Position numbers and translations under genes: made by a program. The notes below the pieces were generated by a model that saw nothing but the letters and a program-made list of their open reading frames with translations, ran no database searches and was not told the origin of the DNA. A stretch of 64,000 bases of DNA, taken from NCBI GenBank assembly GCA_020465985.1, contig JAANYP010000254.1:283001-347000 (forward strand), read 5' to 3'. The DNA is from Centrapalus pauciflorus (Eukaryota > Streptophyta > Magnoliopsida > Asterales > Asteraceae). Every line of letters begins with the position of its first letter. The first letter of the stretch is position 1. Below, one piece after another: positions 1-9,832 of the stretch.

Positions 1-72
1 TCAACACTTAATGTTTGAGACCAAGACCTCACGGACACTTGAATCTCAAACTACTGCTCTGATACCATACGC
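1..72 (-). other. Element A: leader start and primer binding site
   Basis: Read on the minus strand, 67 to 56 is TGGTATCAGAGC, the complement of the initiator-Met tRNA 3' end used as primer by most plant LTR retrotransposons. It lies 5 bases after the LTR end at 73. The remaining bases are untranslated leader; the coding part of element A continues beyond the left edge of the window. Confidence 0.85.
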
Positions 73-387
73 TGTGACACCCTTGCCACATTAACCACCA
101 ATTACCATTCACCCAGGATTATTCACCAACAAACAGATATATAATGATCTGATATCTTAATTAAAGTGCGGAAGCAAAATACATAAATAAAAGTATAACA
201 ACTAAGTTTAACACCCTACGGTGCTACAAAGGTTACACGTCTAAGTCTACCAGCACAATTTATTACATTAACCCAAATTTATTACAACATTGTTTCCATA
301 GAACAAATACCAAAGTAAACGGTAGAAATCTTCAAATACTTCAATAGATTTCCTAGCTAGATGGTCCAGCTGTAGACTTCCCTTTTC

Positions 388-1924
388 CTGAAAAAAATTC
401 AACAACTAAAGGGGTAAGCTAAAGCTTAGTGAATACCATATGATTTTACACATTCTAAAAATCATTATGATGCCACCCAGGGTAACCGCGGTAACACATA
501 CCGTATACCCCACACGTACTCCAAGTACGCAAACCCGAGCCGCAGCTCCTTCGAGCTGACACTCGGCATAAGAATAACCAACCATCTGAGGCAGACATTA
601 CATCGGGGATGACCTACTGTCTATCCTGACCACAGAGGTGTCAAACTCTTCGTCATATAGCACAGTAACATCAGAGTACAGATGCGACCACGTAGGTCCA
701 TCGAAAAGATGCACAACAAATGAACGGACATGCAACAAGTATGAATGTGCATCAACATATACGCATGTTAGTAGAATGCCAAACGAATATGAAACAACAT
801 GCCTCAGCAGGCAATGCAAACATAATGCAGATGCAGCAATGTTAAAATCAAAGGTACTCACAGTGGGTGCGTTATTAATCTTTTAGCAATATTATTTCTC
901 CTCGGAATTTCAACCGGATCAACCAAGTACCCCACTGTGGGTTAAACAACACCACAAGGGACCTGTAAGTCATTTGTAACAACACATTGTGTTAATATCT
1001 TGTTAATTTCCATAAAACTTAATTTTTATAAGTTTTTACCATTTTTGATCCCAATTTCGGATCCATGTCCGAATTCGGACCCCACCCGAATTCGGACCCC
1101 CAGTTCGGATTCCACATAAATCCCAATTCGGTCCACATATATATAAGTCCCAATTCGGATCTATGTCCGAATTCGGACCACACCCGAATTCGGACCCCCA
1201 TTTCGGATCCCCCATGCATCCCAATTCGGATCATTGCAAATTCGGACCAATACAAATTCGAATTATTGTCAAATTCGGACCACATCCTAATTCGGTCCCC
1301 AACCGAATTCGGACCCCATTCGAAATTCAACACTTAAGAATTTTCTTTTAGTTTTCATAAATCAACATTTCAGGACACATCCGAATTCGGGCACATCCGA
1401 ATTCGGATTCCTACCGAAGTACAATACTTATAAATATTTCTATATTAAATACCCTGAAGTTCGGGCCTCATCTGAATTCGGACCTGATCCGAGTTCATCT
1501 CGGATCCGAATTCGGATCCCACTGTGTTCATACTTGTGCAGTTTTTGTCACTTCCAGATTTAATTCCATCGTTTTTTGGTACTAGTTCAATACATGGAAT
1601 AACTTACACAAACTAAAATACATCTATTTTCAACACTTTTAACACTAATATTAACACTATTACATATCAAATTAAACCCATTTTTGTTCATTTTGTTCCA
1701 TCCGTAAAACACACACACTAAAACACACACAAATCTCTAAAAATCGTACTTAGAGGTTGATTCAGAAGCTGAAATTCAATATATATCAACTCTAACACTC
1801 GATTTTAATGATTTCATAACAATATCATACATCAATCAACATTTAAACCCGAATTCTATGAATTCGGATTTTATAAGAACCGAACCAAAAACCTTCAAAT
1901 TTCGATATTTAATGAAATGTTTAC
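388..1924 (-). other. Element A: predicted leader intron inside the LTR
   Basis: Minus-strand donor GAG|GTAAACATTTC at 1924 and acceptor TTTTTTTCAG|GAAAAGG at 388 enclose 1537 bases. The block around 410-430 (minus ACTAAGC.TT.GCTTACC), about 40 bases before the acceptor, recurs at the same place in the LTRs of B and J, as does the exon start after the acceptor (GAAAAGGGAAG here). Three-way conservation of the acceptor block and next exon, with divergent sequence between, is what I would expect of a real spliced leader. Splicing itself is an inference. Confidence 0.6.
1050..1520. repeat. Array of CCGAATTCGG palindromes in LTR A
   Basis: Eight perfect copies of CCGAATTCGG, mostly as TCCGAATTCGGA (first at 1068-1079, last at 1505-1516), plus many one-mismatch copies and half-sites (CAATTCGGAT, AATTCGGACC), spaced 15-60 bases apart. 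Because the motif is self-complementary, open frames appear on both strands here; these are artefacts. The array lies wholly inside the predicted leader intron, 550-1000 bases after the putative TATA box. Confidence 0.9.
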
Positions 1925-2383
1925 CTCAAATTGATGATTTCAGTAGTAATAGTTCCTTGAATGCAATCAAAATCCAAACTTTCAGCTTCAAAATCCAAGC
2001 TTTTATGATCTTGTTTTCTTTTAGAGAGAGAGCCGAGAGAAATATGAGAGTTTAGTGAGAGAGTGTGTTGGTTGAATATGAAAGACCCTTGGTCTTTTAT
2101 TTCACAATTTCAAATTTTAACACCTTTAGTCCCTCAACTCAACTAGTTTATCTAAATACTGATTTTCATCCTAATTTTCATCAATAACATTTTAATGATC
2201 ATTCTTAATAATTATTTTCACTTAATAAATAAAAATTCTAAATTTCCATAATATGCAACCAACTTCCATAAATTCAAATACATAATCATTATCAATAATT
2301 TAACTTAATACAAAATTCATCTAATTATCCCAATTACAGTAAATTAAATTCGAGGATGTTACAACATGGCCAAGGAATTGAAT

Positions 2384-2464
2384 CTATAAAGAAATCAGAA
2401 CAGAATTCAAGTTTTGAAACAACAAACGCTTTAAGAAATAACTCGAGACAACGTAAGATTTTAC
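2384..2464 (-). other. Candidate 81-nt intron inside the RT of element B
   Basis: On the minus strand the RT frame reads FWLRQ (CAG), then GTAAAATC...TTTCTTTATAG, then ATTCAATTCCTTGGCCATGTT, which is IQFLGHV. Family RTs read FWL-R-x-V-QFLGHV without a gap, so exactly 81 bases are extra. They begin GT, end AG after a T-rich tract, are 27 codons long in phase 0, and are open except for the terminal TAG. Removing them restores the conserved RT motif. An insertion without splicing is possible, but both boundaries fall exactly at splice dinucleotides. Confidence 0.65.
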
Positions 2465-4897
2465 CTGTCTGAGCCAAAACTCGCATTTTGAGAATTTTGC
2501 ATAGAGTCTTTCATTTCTCAATAACTCTAGCAATTGACGTAGATGAACAATATGATCAGCCTCCGTTTTGGAGTAAATCAGAATATCGTCTATGAATACG
2601 ATAACTGACTTATCCAACATTGGTCTGCACACTCGATTCATGAGGTCCATGAACGCCGCTGGTGCATTCGTTAATCCGAAAGGCATTACGAGAAATTCGT
2701 AATGACCATATCTTGTTCGGAAGGCTGTCTTTGGAATATCCTCCTCTTTAACTTTTAGCTGATGGTACCCAGAACGAAGATCGATTTTTGAGAAATAGCT
2801 GGCTCCTTGTAGCTGATCAAATAGATCATCAATTCTGGGCAGAGGATATTTATTTTTAATTATGACTTTGTTCAACTCACGATAGTCAATGCACATTCGG
2901 AGAGTTCCGTCTTTCTTCTTTACGAACAAGACAGGTGCACCCCACGGAGATGAACTCGGTCGGATAAATCCCTTCTCTAACAGATCTTGCAATTGCTTTG
3001 ACATTTCCTGCATTTCTGCAGGCGCAAGTCTGTAGGGAGCTTTAGCGATGGGAGCCGCACCAGGAACTAAGTCGATCCCGAATTCAACTTGTCGTTCCGG
3101 TGGCACTCCAGAAATGTCATCAGGGAATACGTCTGGGAACTCACAGACGATCGGAATATCATACACTGATTTCTTGTTGGCTTCCGGGGTGGATTCAGAC
3201 GAGACATAACAAAGATAAGATTCGTGACCCTTAGAAAGATATTTACGCGCTTTCTCAACCGATATAAAACAATGAGCACCTTTACGCTTGTCGCCTTTAA
3301 TCTCTAACACTCGGCCGTCTGAAGTCTTGATTCGGATGATTCGGCGGTTGCAGACAATAGTAGCCTCGTTGTTCGTTAACCAATCCATGCCGATGATAAC
3401 GTCGAACTCTTTTAGCGGTATCGGGATAAGATCGAGGTTAAACACAACGTGATTAACGAGTAATGTGCAATTTCGATAAACGGAATCAGCCACAACGTAA
3501 TTGTTACTGGCTGTCTCTATGTCAAGTATAACAGGAAGCTTTGAAGGAAACATAGATAATCTTTGCGCAAAAGTAGTCGAGATGTATGAACGGCTTGCAC
3601 CGGAGTCGAATAACACACGTGCAGGTATTGAGTTTAATAAAAACGTACCGGTAACCACATCCGGGGTTTCTTTCGCTTTCTCCGCCGTTATTTGGAAGGC
3701 GCGGGTCCTAACAGTTGGAGTTGCAGCTGAGCTTTTCATTGTAGAACCTCCAGCTGATGACTGTGATTGACCTCGTTGTCCACTGTGGCACTGATACATG
3801 AAGTGACCACGCTTTCCGCATTTAGCACAACCAAGACCTCGTTGGGGGCACTCTTCTCTACTATGGCCGATTCTGCTACACACATAACACGTGACATCGT
3901 CTGGATTACACAATCCCATATGCGATTTTCTGCATCTCTTGCAGAACCGTGGTTCATTTGTAAGCGAATAAGCTTGGACTTTCTGTGGCGAACTGTATTG
4001 CTGAGATTGTTGGGGTTGCTGGGACTGAGACTTGTTGGGCTTAAAGAATCTGCCGAATCTTTGTTTCTTTGGGGGAGATGGACAAGTCGGGTTCATTGAT
4101 GGAGCATAGAGTTGATCACCGTACTCTAAATATCCTCTCTCAATCTGCCTTGCCGCTTCAACCATTTCGAGATACGAATTGTACTTTATTGCGCTCATTG
4201 GGTGTCGATATTTCGGGTTAAGTCCTCCACGAAATCGGTTCATCTTTCTTTCTTCAGTAGCTACCTGATATGAAGAATATCCACAGAGCCGTGAGAATTC
4301 GTGCTCGTACTCGTCTACAGTCTTAGTTCCTTGGGTTAACTGCAACAGTTGAACTTCCATCTTGTCTTGTTGATCCGCAGGACAATACTTCGCGTTGAAC
4401 ATTTCAAGAAACTGTTCCCATTCAAGAGTCTGGATGACCTCCTCGCCATAAATACTTCTCTGGGTTTTCCACCAGGCACGGGCAGCACCCACGAACAGAG
4501 CAGATGCATAACTCACTTTCTTGGACTCCAAGCAATCAGAGATTCTGAAGATCTCTTCAGTGTGACTTATCCAATCCATCGCTTGAATTGGATTGACTGT
4601 ACCCTCGAAGTTAAGGGCACCGCTGGCTTTAAAATCCTTGAACTTACAGCCTTTCGGCTGCTCAATTTGGACATTCGGAGTAGAGTTATCAGAATCAGAT
4701 TCATCGTTCTGGATTTGTTTATCTTTTCTTTTGTTCTTTTTGTCAGCGCGTCTTTTTGCTTCGGCCTCATCTCTAGCCTGAAGCTGTTCTTGCATATACT
4801 TATTTTGTTGTTCAGAATGCTGAGCTAGTAGTTGTTGCATCATTTCATACATTTGTTGTGGGGTCATGTTGTTGGGAATGTCACCTGATCCTGACAT
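2384..4897 (-). CDS. gag-pol: Gag-protease-reverse transcriptase polyprotein (gypsy, 3' part missing)
   Basis: 837 codons open. Start ATG at 4897 lies about 190 bases after the primer binding site. Residues about 85-250 are a retrotransposon Gag domain (AWWKTQ, then YCPADQ and LTQGTKTVDEYEHEF). Two CCHC zinc knuckles follow near 336-370 (CYVCSRIGHSREEC; CAKCGKRGHFMYQC), which in this family bind RNA. The aspartic protease site LFDSGAS is near 430. RT begins near 590, with IDYRELNK, the LPRIDDLFDQL block and the catalytic FIDDILIYS near 766. The frame ends shortly after KCEFWLRQ in a TAG that coincides with a strong splice acceptor; coding sense (IQFLGHV) resumes right after it. The protein would polymerise, process and reverse transcribe element RNA in the cytoplasm. 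No stop codon lies within gag, PR or the RT core, so this is the best preserved pol of the window, but it is interrupted by LTR A at 2363. Confidence 0.88.
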   Translation of the reverse strand: MSGSGDIPNNMTPQQMYEMMQQLLAQHSEQQNKYMQEQLQARDEAEAKRRADKKNKRKDKQIQNDESDSDNSTPNVQIEQPKGCKFKDFKASGALNFEGTVNPIQAMDWISHTEEIFRISDCLESKKVSYASALFVGAARAWWKTQRSIYGEEVIQTLEWEQFLEMFNAKYCPADQQDKMEVQLLQLTQGTKTVDEYEHEFSRLCGYSSYQVATEERKMNRFRGGLNPKYRHPMSAIKYNSYLEMVEAARQIERGYLEYGDQLYAPSMNPTCPSPPKKQRFGRFFKPNKSQSQQPQQSQQYSSPQKVQAYSLTNEPRFCKRCRKSHMGLCNPDDVTCYVCSRIGHSREECPQRGLGCAKCGKRGHFMYQCHSGQRGQSQSSAGGSTMKSSAATPTVRTRAFQITAEKAKETPDVVTGTFLLNSIPARVLFDSGASRSYISTTFAQRLSMFPSKLPVILDIETASNNYVVADSVYRNCTLLVNHVVFNLDLIPIPLKEFDVIIGMDWLTNNEATIVCNRRIIRIKTSDGRVLEIKGDKRKGAHCFISVEKARKYLSKGHESYLCYVSSESTPEANKKSVYDIPIVCEFPDVFPDDISGVPPERQVEFGIDLVPGAAPIAKAPYRLAPAEMQEMSKQLQDLLEKGFIRPSSSPWGAPVLFVKKKDGTLRMCIDYRELNKVIIKNKYPLPRIDDLFDQLQGASYFSKIDLRSGYHQLKVKEEDIPKTAFRTRYGHYEFLVMPFGLTNAPAAFMDLMNRVCRPMLDKSVIVFIDDILIYSKTEADHIVHLRQLLELLRNERLYAKFSKCEFWLRQVKSYVVSSYFLKRLLFQNLNSVLISL

Positions 4898-5084
4898 CTT
4901 TGCTGAAAATTAAAAATCATTTAACTATCAGTTTATAGACTTAGATCTATGTACCCTTTTTCCCCATCCTAACAGTCTGTACATCCTATCTCAGTTCAAA
5001 CCACCTAAATGATCGATACATATGTATTGCTTCAGTTTGAGACCAAGTATTACTCTCGTAATACTTGATTCACTCAAACTATGG

Positions 5085-5096
5085 GCTCTGATACCA
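5085..5096 (-). other. Element B: primer binding site
   Basis: Minus strand TGGTATCAGAGC, 3 bases after the LTR end at 5100; initiator-Met tRNA type. Bases 4898-5084 are the untranslated leader between this site and the gag start. Confidence 0.9.
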
Positions 5097-6339
5097 TCCT
5101 GTGAAGACCTCCCCTTACAGGGCAGTCCTCAGAGTCTAGGTCCCACATCATGCAACACGATATCAATCATAACTAAGATAGAGTAATTTAAGTTGCGGAA
5201 TTTCAGATTACAAGTACAAACATTAGGATAAGTTTAATACAATTTTAGTTCAGATTACAATTTTCAAAATAAACTTATAAAGGGTACCAGACTAATCTAA
5301 TACATTTCATCATACAATCAAATTACATCTACCCAGACCACCACAATTATCATCTGCCAATCAGTACCGAAGGGTTTGTTGAGTAGTGGTCTATAGAATA
5401 CTTCAATCTTGCTCTTGTAAGACCTAAGAACTAGGTCCTGCAGGTGACTTTCCTTTATCTTTTCCTGTAAAATATTAAACAACAACTGGTAAGCAAGGCT
5501 TAGTGAGAATATAGATTTTCAGGTTACATGCATTAATCAAACGGATCATGGGTCAAAGCGTGATATGTCTGGACTGCCGCTACAGCCACTCAATGATTGA
5601 GATATAGAACTCAGGGAATCGGATGATGTTCAGCCCACGCTCACGCTTTTAGTGGAAGCTATCCACTCATGCTGGGCTAGCTACCAGCGGTCTTCATGGG
5701 GGAACATCGGAATATCAATACCAAGTTCAATAGAACTGGTGACATAGCTAGGTCTAGAACAATAGACCGATAAAGCTAATTATTCTAAGCTGAATCAATA
5801 TGTCAAATGATGCGATCAATAAAGAAAGCATAGTGATCAAAGTCATGATAGCAATAACATATGAAATGAACTATAAGTACAATGTCATGTGAAATGATAA
5901 GTCAAATTAGCTATCATGATCCACAGGGCATCACCGAACCATGGTGTGCACAGGTCACAATCCAGCTGAGCATTCATGAATGTCAAATAAACTGTCATCA
6001 ACAATATATCTCAATCGGAAGTCTAGCATGAAAAACTGAATATCTATAACTCACAGTTTCTGTAGTCTTTATCAAGCAGATTTATAATCCACCACCTGAG
6101 TTATCCCAGGATTTATCTTTAATCTTGATCTATCTGTTCTCTGGCTTTTCTTTTCTAATCAGTGACCCACTTTCAATATCTTTCAATCTTTTGTTCAGAT
6201 TTATCTGAACCTGTCCAGAATAATTATCGTATCATATCATTAGCTTTTAGATTATAAATCTTTATTTCATCTGATCTGATTACTGATAACTCATCAATAA
6301 TTTGTTAGTTCCTTTTCTTTGTTTCTTTAAATCTTTAAA

Positions 6340-6449
<110 letters not shown>

Positions 6450-6545
6450 TTATAAATCTTTAGTCATTAAAATCATAATTTCATGATTCTTGTATTTATA
6501 TAATAGTATTTAATTGTGATGTTAAAATATCAAAATAAAAGGCTT

Positions 6546-6856
6546 GGATCCGGATCCTTTTAATTTCAGACCATCCGGATTGGTCATCCGGATTCGGGCC
6601 AACCCGGCTCAGATACCCGGATTCGGACCGGATTGTTCAATCCGAATTTTCATCCGAAATACACATCATCCGAATTAGGATGCATCCGAATTTCAAGGAG
6701 ATCCGAATGGCATTTCATCCGAATTGGGATATCCGAAATTGGTTATCCGAAATCATGGGTCCGAAAATGAGCATCATATCCGAATCATAGGGTCCGAGAC
6801 AAAGGGATCCGAATTGGTGCTTCTTATCCGAATTTGGACTCAGCCGAATTCGGATC
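6546..6856. repeat. Array of TCCGAAT half-sites in LTR B
   Basis: About twenty copies of ATCCGAA, ATCCGGAT or GTCCGAA in 310 bases, mostly in one orientation, with a full palindrome (GCCGAATTCGG) at the right end. It is the same core as the palindrome arrays in LTR A and in element E, but largely as direct half-sites. It lies inside the predicted leader intron. Confidence 0.85.
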
Positions 6857-7699
6857 CTACCTGTTCATATTTTCCCAGATTTTGTTCTTATTGTTCTTAA
6901 CTTTATGCATACGGGTTTTTCATAAAATTTCTAAAAAGTTATTATTATTTTTATTAACATGCAACTTAAAATAATGTTATGTTATCATTATTAGGTTGAT
7001 CTTATATCATTTTCCCTATCAAAAACATTATAATTTGTGCAAGATCGTTCAAAATACAAACTTTTTGTCAAGAACATATTTTTTTTACACCAAAATTCCG
7101 ATTTCATCATTATTTGAACAATCCAAACTAAAATCTTTGTTTTTATTACATTTATACACTTAAATACATGCTTATCTATTAAAATTTCCAACATGCAACC
7201 AACAAATCTCAAATTATAATCATAGGTTTCGGTTTTTAACAAAACCGAACCAAAACTCATAGAATGCGAAATTTAAATGGGTTTTTACCTCGAAAATCTT
7301 GTTGTTTGGTGATGATTGATTATTGTTGTAACTCCTTCTTTGATTACTTCCTCAATTAATTGCAAATTAATGAAGTTCTTGGTGATTTTGAGAGAAGCCG
7401 TATGGTAGTGAGAGAAAGAAGAGAGAGAGAATTGATTTTTGCTTAATGTGTGATAATGAGGAATTAAAAGACTTTATGTCTTCTTATTTTCAACTTTATG
7501 AAATTGTCGCTTTTGATCCCTCAATATCTGATTCTTTTTAGTTAACTAACTTATCTTTACTTTTTATCGTTTCTAATATAACTTATATTGATTAAATATT
7601 CTCATTACCTAATTAAAATTACAATATAAATAATGTAATAAAATTACATTATTGAATCAAAGACAGAATTAAAGTTAAGTAAAAAGCTAGGTTGTTACA

Positions 7700-8069
7700 A
7701 GAAGAGATGGACTTGAAATGGCAGCATGCAATGTTGACTATGAGGGCTAAAAGGTTTCTGAAAAGAACTGGCAGATCAAACTTCCAAGCCAGACCAGAAG
7801 GCAAACCAGCATTTGATAAATCAAAAGTTGAATGCTTTAAATGCCACAAGCTTGGCCACTTTGCCAGAGAATGCAGATCCCAAGGTCAACAGCCACCAAG
7901 ACCCCAGCAAACTAATCAAGCTTCATCATCACAAGCACTTGTTTCTCAAGAAGACAATGTGTTTGACTGGAGTGATCAGACAGAAGAGGAGTTTCAAAAT
8001 CAAGCTCTCATGGCAGAAACATCTAATGTCACTTCCACTGAACTACCATCTGAGGTAAAATATGGTTAA
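7700..8069 (+). pseudogene. gag: Element C gag: nucleocapsid zinc-knuckle part
   Basis: The frame enters from the LTR B border and encodes the end of the Gag capsid region followed by a CCHC knuckle, CFKCHKLGHFARECR (bases 7837-7881), then a Q/P-rich stretch. The N-terminal Gag half is separated by element B and lies off-window. A stop at 8067-8069 together with the next frame starting at 8062 marks a frameshift. Gag packages element RNA into virus-like particles; this copy cannot, being split and shifted. Confidence 0.8.
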
Positions 8070-8859
8070 AAAGTACAGAGATCATAATGAGAGCATGTAC
8101 AAAACTCTAGCTAAGATGGAAGAAAGGAGATATGAGTACATGCAGGCCATAGAAGATCTTGAAAAACATATCAATGACTATAAAGATAATGAGATTCAAA
8201 TGGGACATGATAGAACATACCATGAGTGGGAGAAAAAGGAACTGAATAAGAAAATAGAGTCTCTAAATAAGAATTTGGATGAGGCTGAACAGAAGGTGTT
8301 AGAAGCTAACAAGAAAATAGAATCTGTCAATATAGATTTAGGAAACTTCAAATTGGAAAATCAAAAGCTGGAACACCTAATGGAAGTTCAATTTAAAGAT
8401 AGGGTAAAATCTCAGCTCAATCCCAAAGAAGGTATAGGATACAGAGCCACTCCACCCCTATACAACAACAAATACATTCATCCCATGAGTGAAGTTGCTG
8501 ATAGACTTGTTAATGAACCATTAGATGAATCAATGACTACTGTAGATCCTATCTTTGAAAACAGTCCTAAATCTAAAGAAGAACTGATTCCAAATAAAGG
8601 CTGTGAGTGCAAAGAAGTTGAAAGAGAATACAAAGAAACCCCTATCCCCAGTAAGAAAGGAAAAGAGAAGATGAGTGTATGCAATGCTGCTCCACATGTT
8701 TCTGTACCTTCTAACTGTAGTATTGCAACTTCCTCAAAAGTTAATAAAAGGGGTAAGAATGTTCCAATCTGCACATGCCAAAAGCATGGTGTCCAAAAGT
8801 TTCCCAAACAACAGCAAATTAGGGGAAATCAAAGGAACAAGAACCAGTTATGGTCCTAA
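8062..8859 (+). pseudogene. gag: Element C gag: coiled-coil middle region
   Basis: 265 codons rich in K, E and L with heptad-like spacing (KKELNKKIESLNKNLDEAEQ), followed by the conserved block KEGIGYRATPPLYNNKYI. The same coiled coil plus GIGY...P.LY block is found in E and G, so this is a regular part of the long Sirevirus-type Gag. The frame is shifted against the preceding zinc-knuckle segment. Its function in the family is unknown; self-association of Gag is an inference. Confidence 0.7.
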
Positions 8860-9477
8860 AAAACTGGTTCTCCAATCAAAACAGTCAAAAGATGTTTCCA
8901 TTGTGGCAGGAAAAACCATTTGGCCAGGCATTGCTTGTATAAACCATCTGTTGCAAAACAGACTGTGGTTCAAAAATAGGCATTTGTTCAAAACACAAAA
9001 AATTCAAAGGCCAAACCTCCTGTTGCACCAGTTCCAAAGAAGACAGTTGATCACAGGTTCTTAAAAGTCAATAAAAAACAGTCTACACACCAAAAACAAG
9101 TTTTGGCAAAACCCAAATCAAATTTTAAACAGATATGGTGTGTTAAAGGCAAAAACTCAGATCAAACTATTGATACAAATGTTGAAACTGCTAGGCCTAA
9201 AGTTGGAACTAGTAGTGCAAACTCTGAAGCTGTTAGTACTAAAAATCCAGTTCAAACTGCTAAGCCTAAAACTGGAACTGGTAATGGATCATCTGAGACT
9301 GTTAATGCAAAGGTTAGAAAGAGCACCTGGATACCTCATGTCATAACTAAATATTCTTCACAGAATCCACCAGTGGATCTCACTAAGTATAAAAAATCAC
9401 AAATAGTATTTAGTAATGTCAATGCACAAGGACAACCCAAAACCAACTTGGTTTGGGTTTACTCCGCTACTAACTAA
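8860..9477 (+). pseudogene. gag: Element C gag: second zinc knuckle and basic tail
   Basis: In the frame after 8860 a second knuckle CFHCGRKNHLARHC is readable (about 8891-8932), interrupted by a stop shortly after. A basic, repetitive tail follows (TARPKVGTSS, TAKPKTGTGN units) with KSTWIPH and LVWVYS, degenerate versions of the KWVPK motifs seen in E and G. It ends at 9477, one frame away from the protease. Confidence 0.65.
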
Positions 9478-9832
9478 GCTTTTATTTGTGTTGGGCACCC
9501 AAAGATCACAACATAAAACAAGATGGCATTTGGATAGTGGATGCCCTAGGCACATGACAGGCAATTCTGAATGCTTGTCAAATTTCAAAGGCTTTGAAGG
9601 AGGGTTTGTTGCATTTGGAGGAAATTCCAAGGGAGGTAAGGTAACAGGTAAAGGTACTGTCAAAGCAGGCAATATGATCTTCAATGATGTTTTGTATGTT
9701 GAACAGCTGAAGTACAATTTACTAAGTGTGTCCCAAATCTGTGATAAACAAAATATTGTTGTATTCACATATTCTGAGCGCATTGTTCTTTCAAAAGATT
9801 TTAAAATACCTGAAAATCTTGTTTTTACTTAG
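9478..9832 (+). pseudogene. pol: Element C protease
   Basis: The frame open from 9416 contains WHLDSGCPRHMTG (about 9525), the active site of copia aspartic protease, followed by the GNSKGGKVTGKGTV and LKYNLLSVSQICD blocks that link protease to the GAG-pre-integrase domain. Catalytic Asp-Ser-Gly is intact. The frame ends in TAG at 9832 and sense continues one base out of register, so the polyprotein is broken. Confidence 0.85.

Larger units (their letters stand above)
73..2363 (-). mobile_element. Element A: 5' LTR of a Ty3/gypsy retrotransposon
   Basis: A 2.3 kb LTR on the minus strand, starting TGTAACATCC at 2363 and ending GGGTGTCACA at 73, followed by a primer binding site. It interrupts the reverse transcriptase of element B, whose reading frame stops at its edge (2364). 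The 5-bp target copy should be ACATG (2364-2368); the partner copy is off the window. A TATA-like AATAAAAG sits near 2094-2101, inside a small inverted repeat (AAAGACC, GGTCTTT), followed by a CT-rich leader. The gypsy assignment rests on close similarity of layout and of a splice-acceptor block to the LTRs of B and J. The short ORFs of 60-100 codons inside it (598-886, 1019-1351, 1858-2055) are not taken as genes. Confidence 0.85.

Noticed and set aside
56..67. tRNA gene fragment
   Set aside because: Only 12 bases match the initiator-Met tRNA 3' end, as in other primer binding sites; no tRNA fold surrounds them.
598..886. Overlapping ORFs of 82-87 codons on both strands
   Set aside because: They lie inside LTR A near its splice acceptor side, have no recognisable domain, and neither strand shows coding bias.
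1019..1351. Four overlapping ORFs with PNSD/WSEFG-type repeats on both strands
   Set aside because: They are translations of the self-complementary CCGAATTCGG array; open frames on both strands follow from the palindrome.
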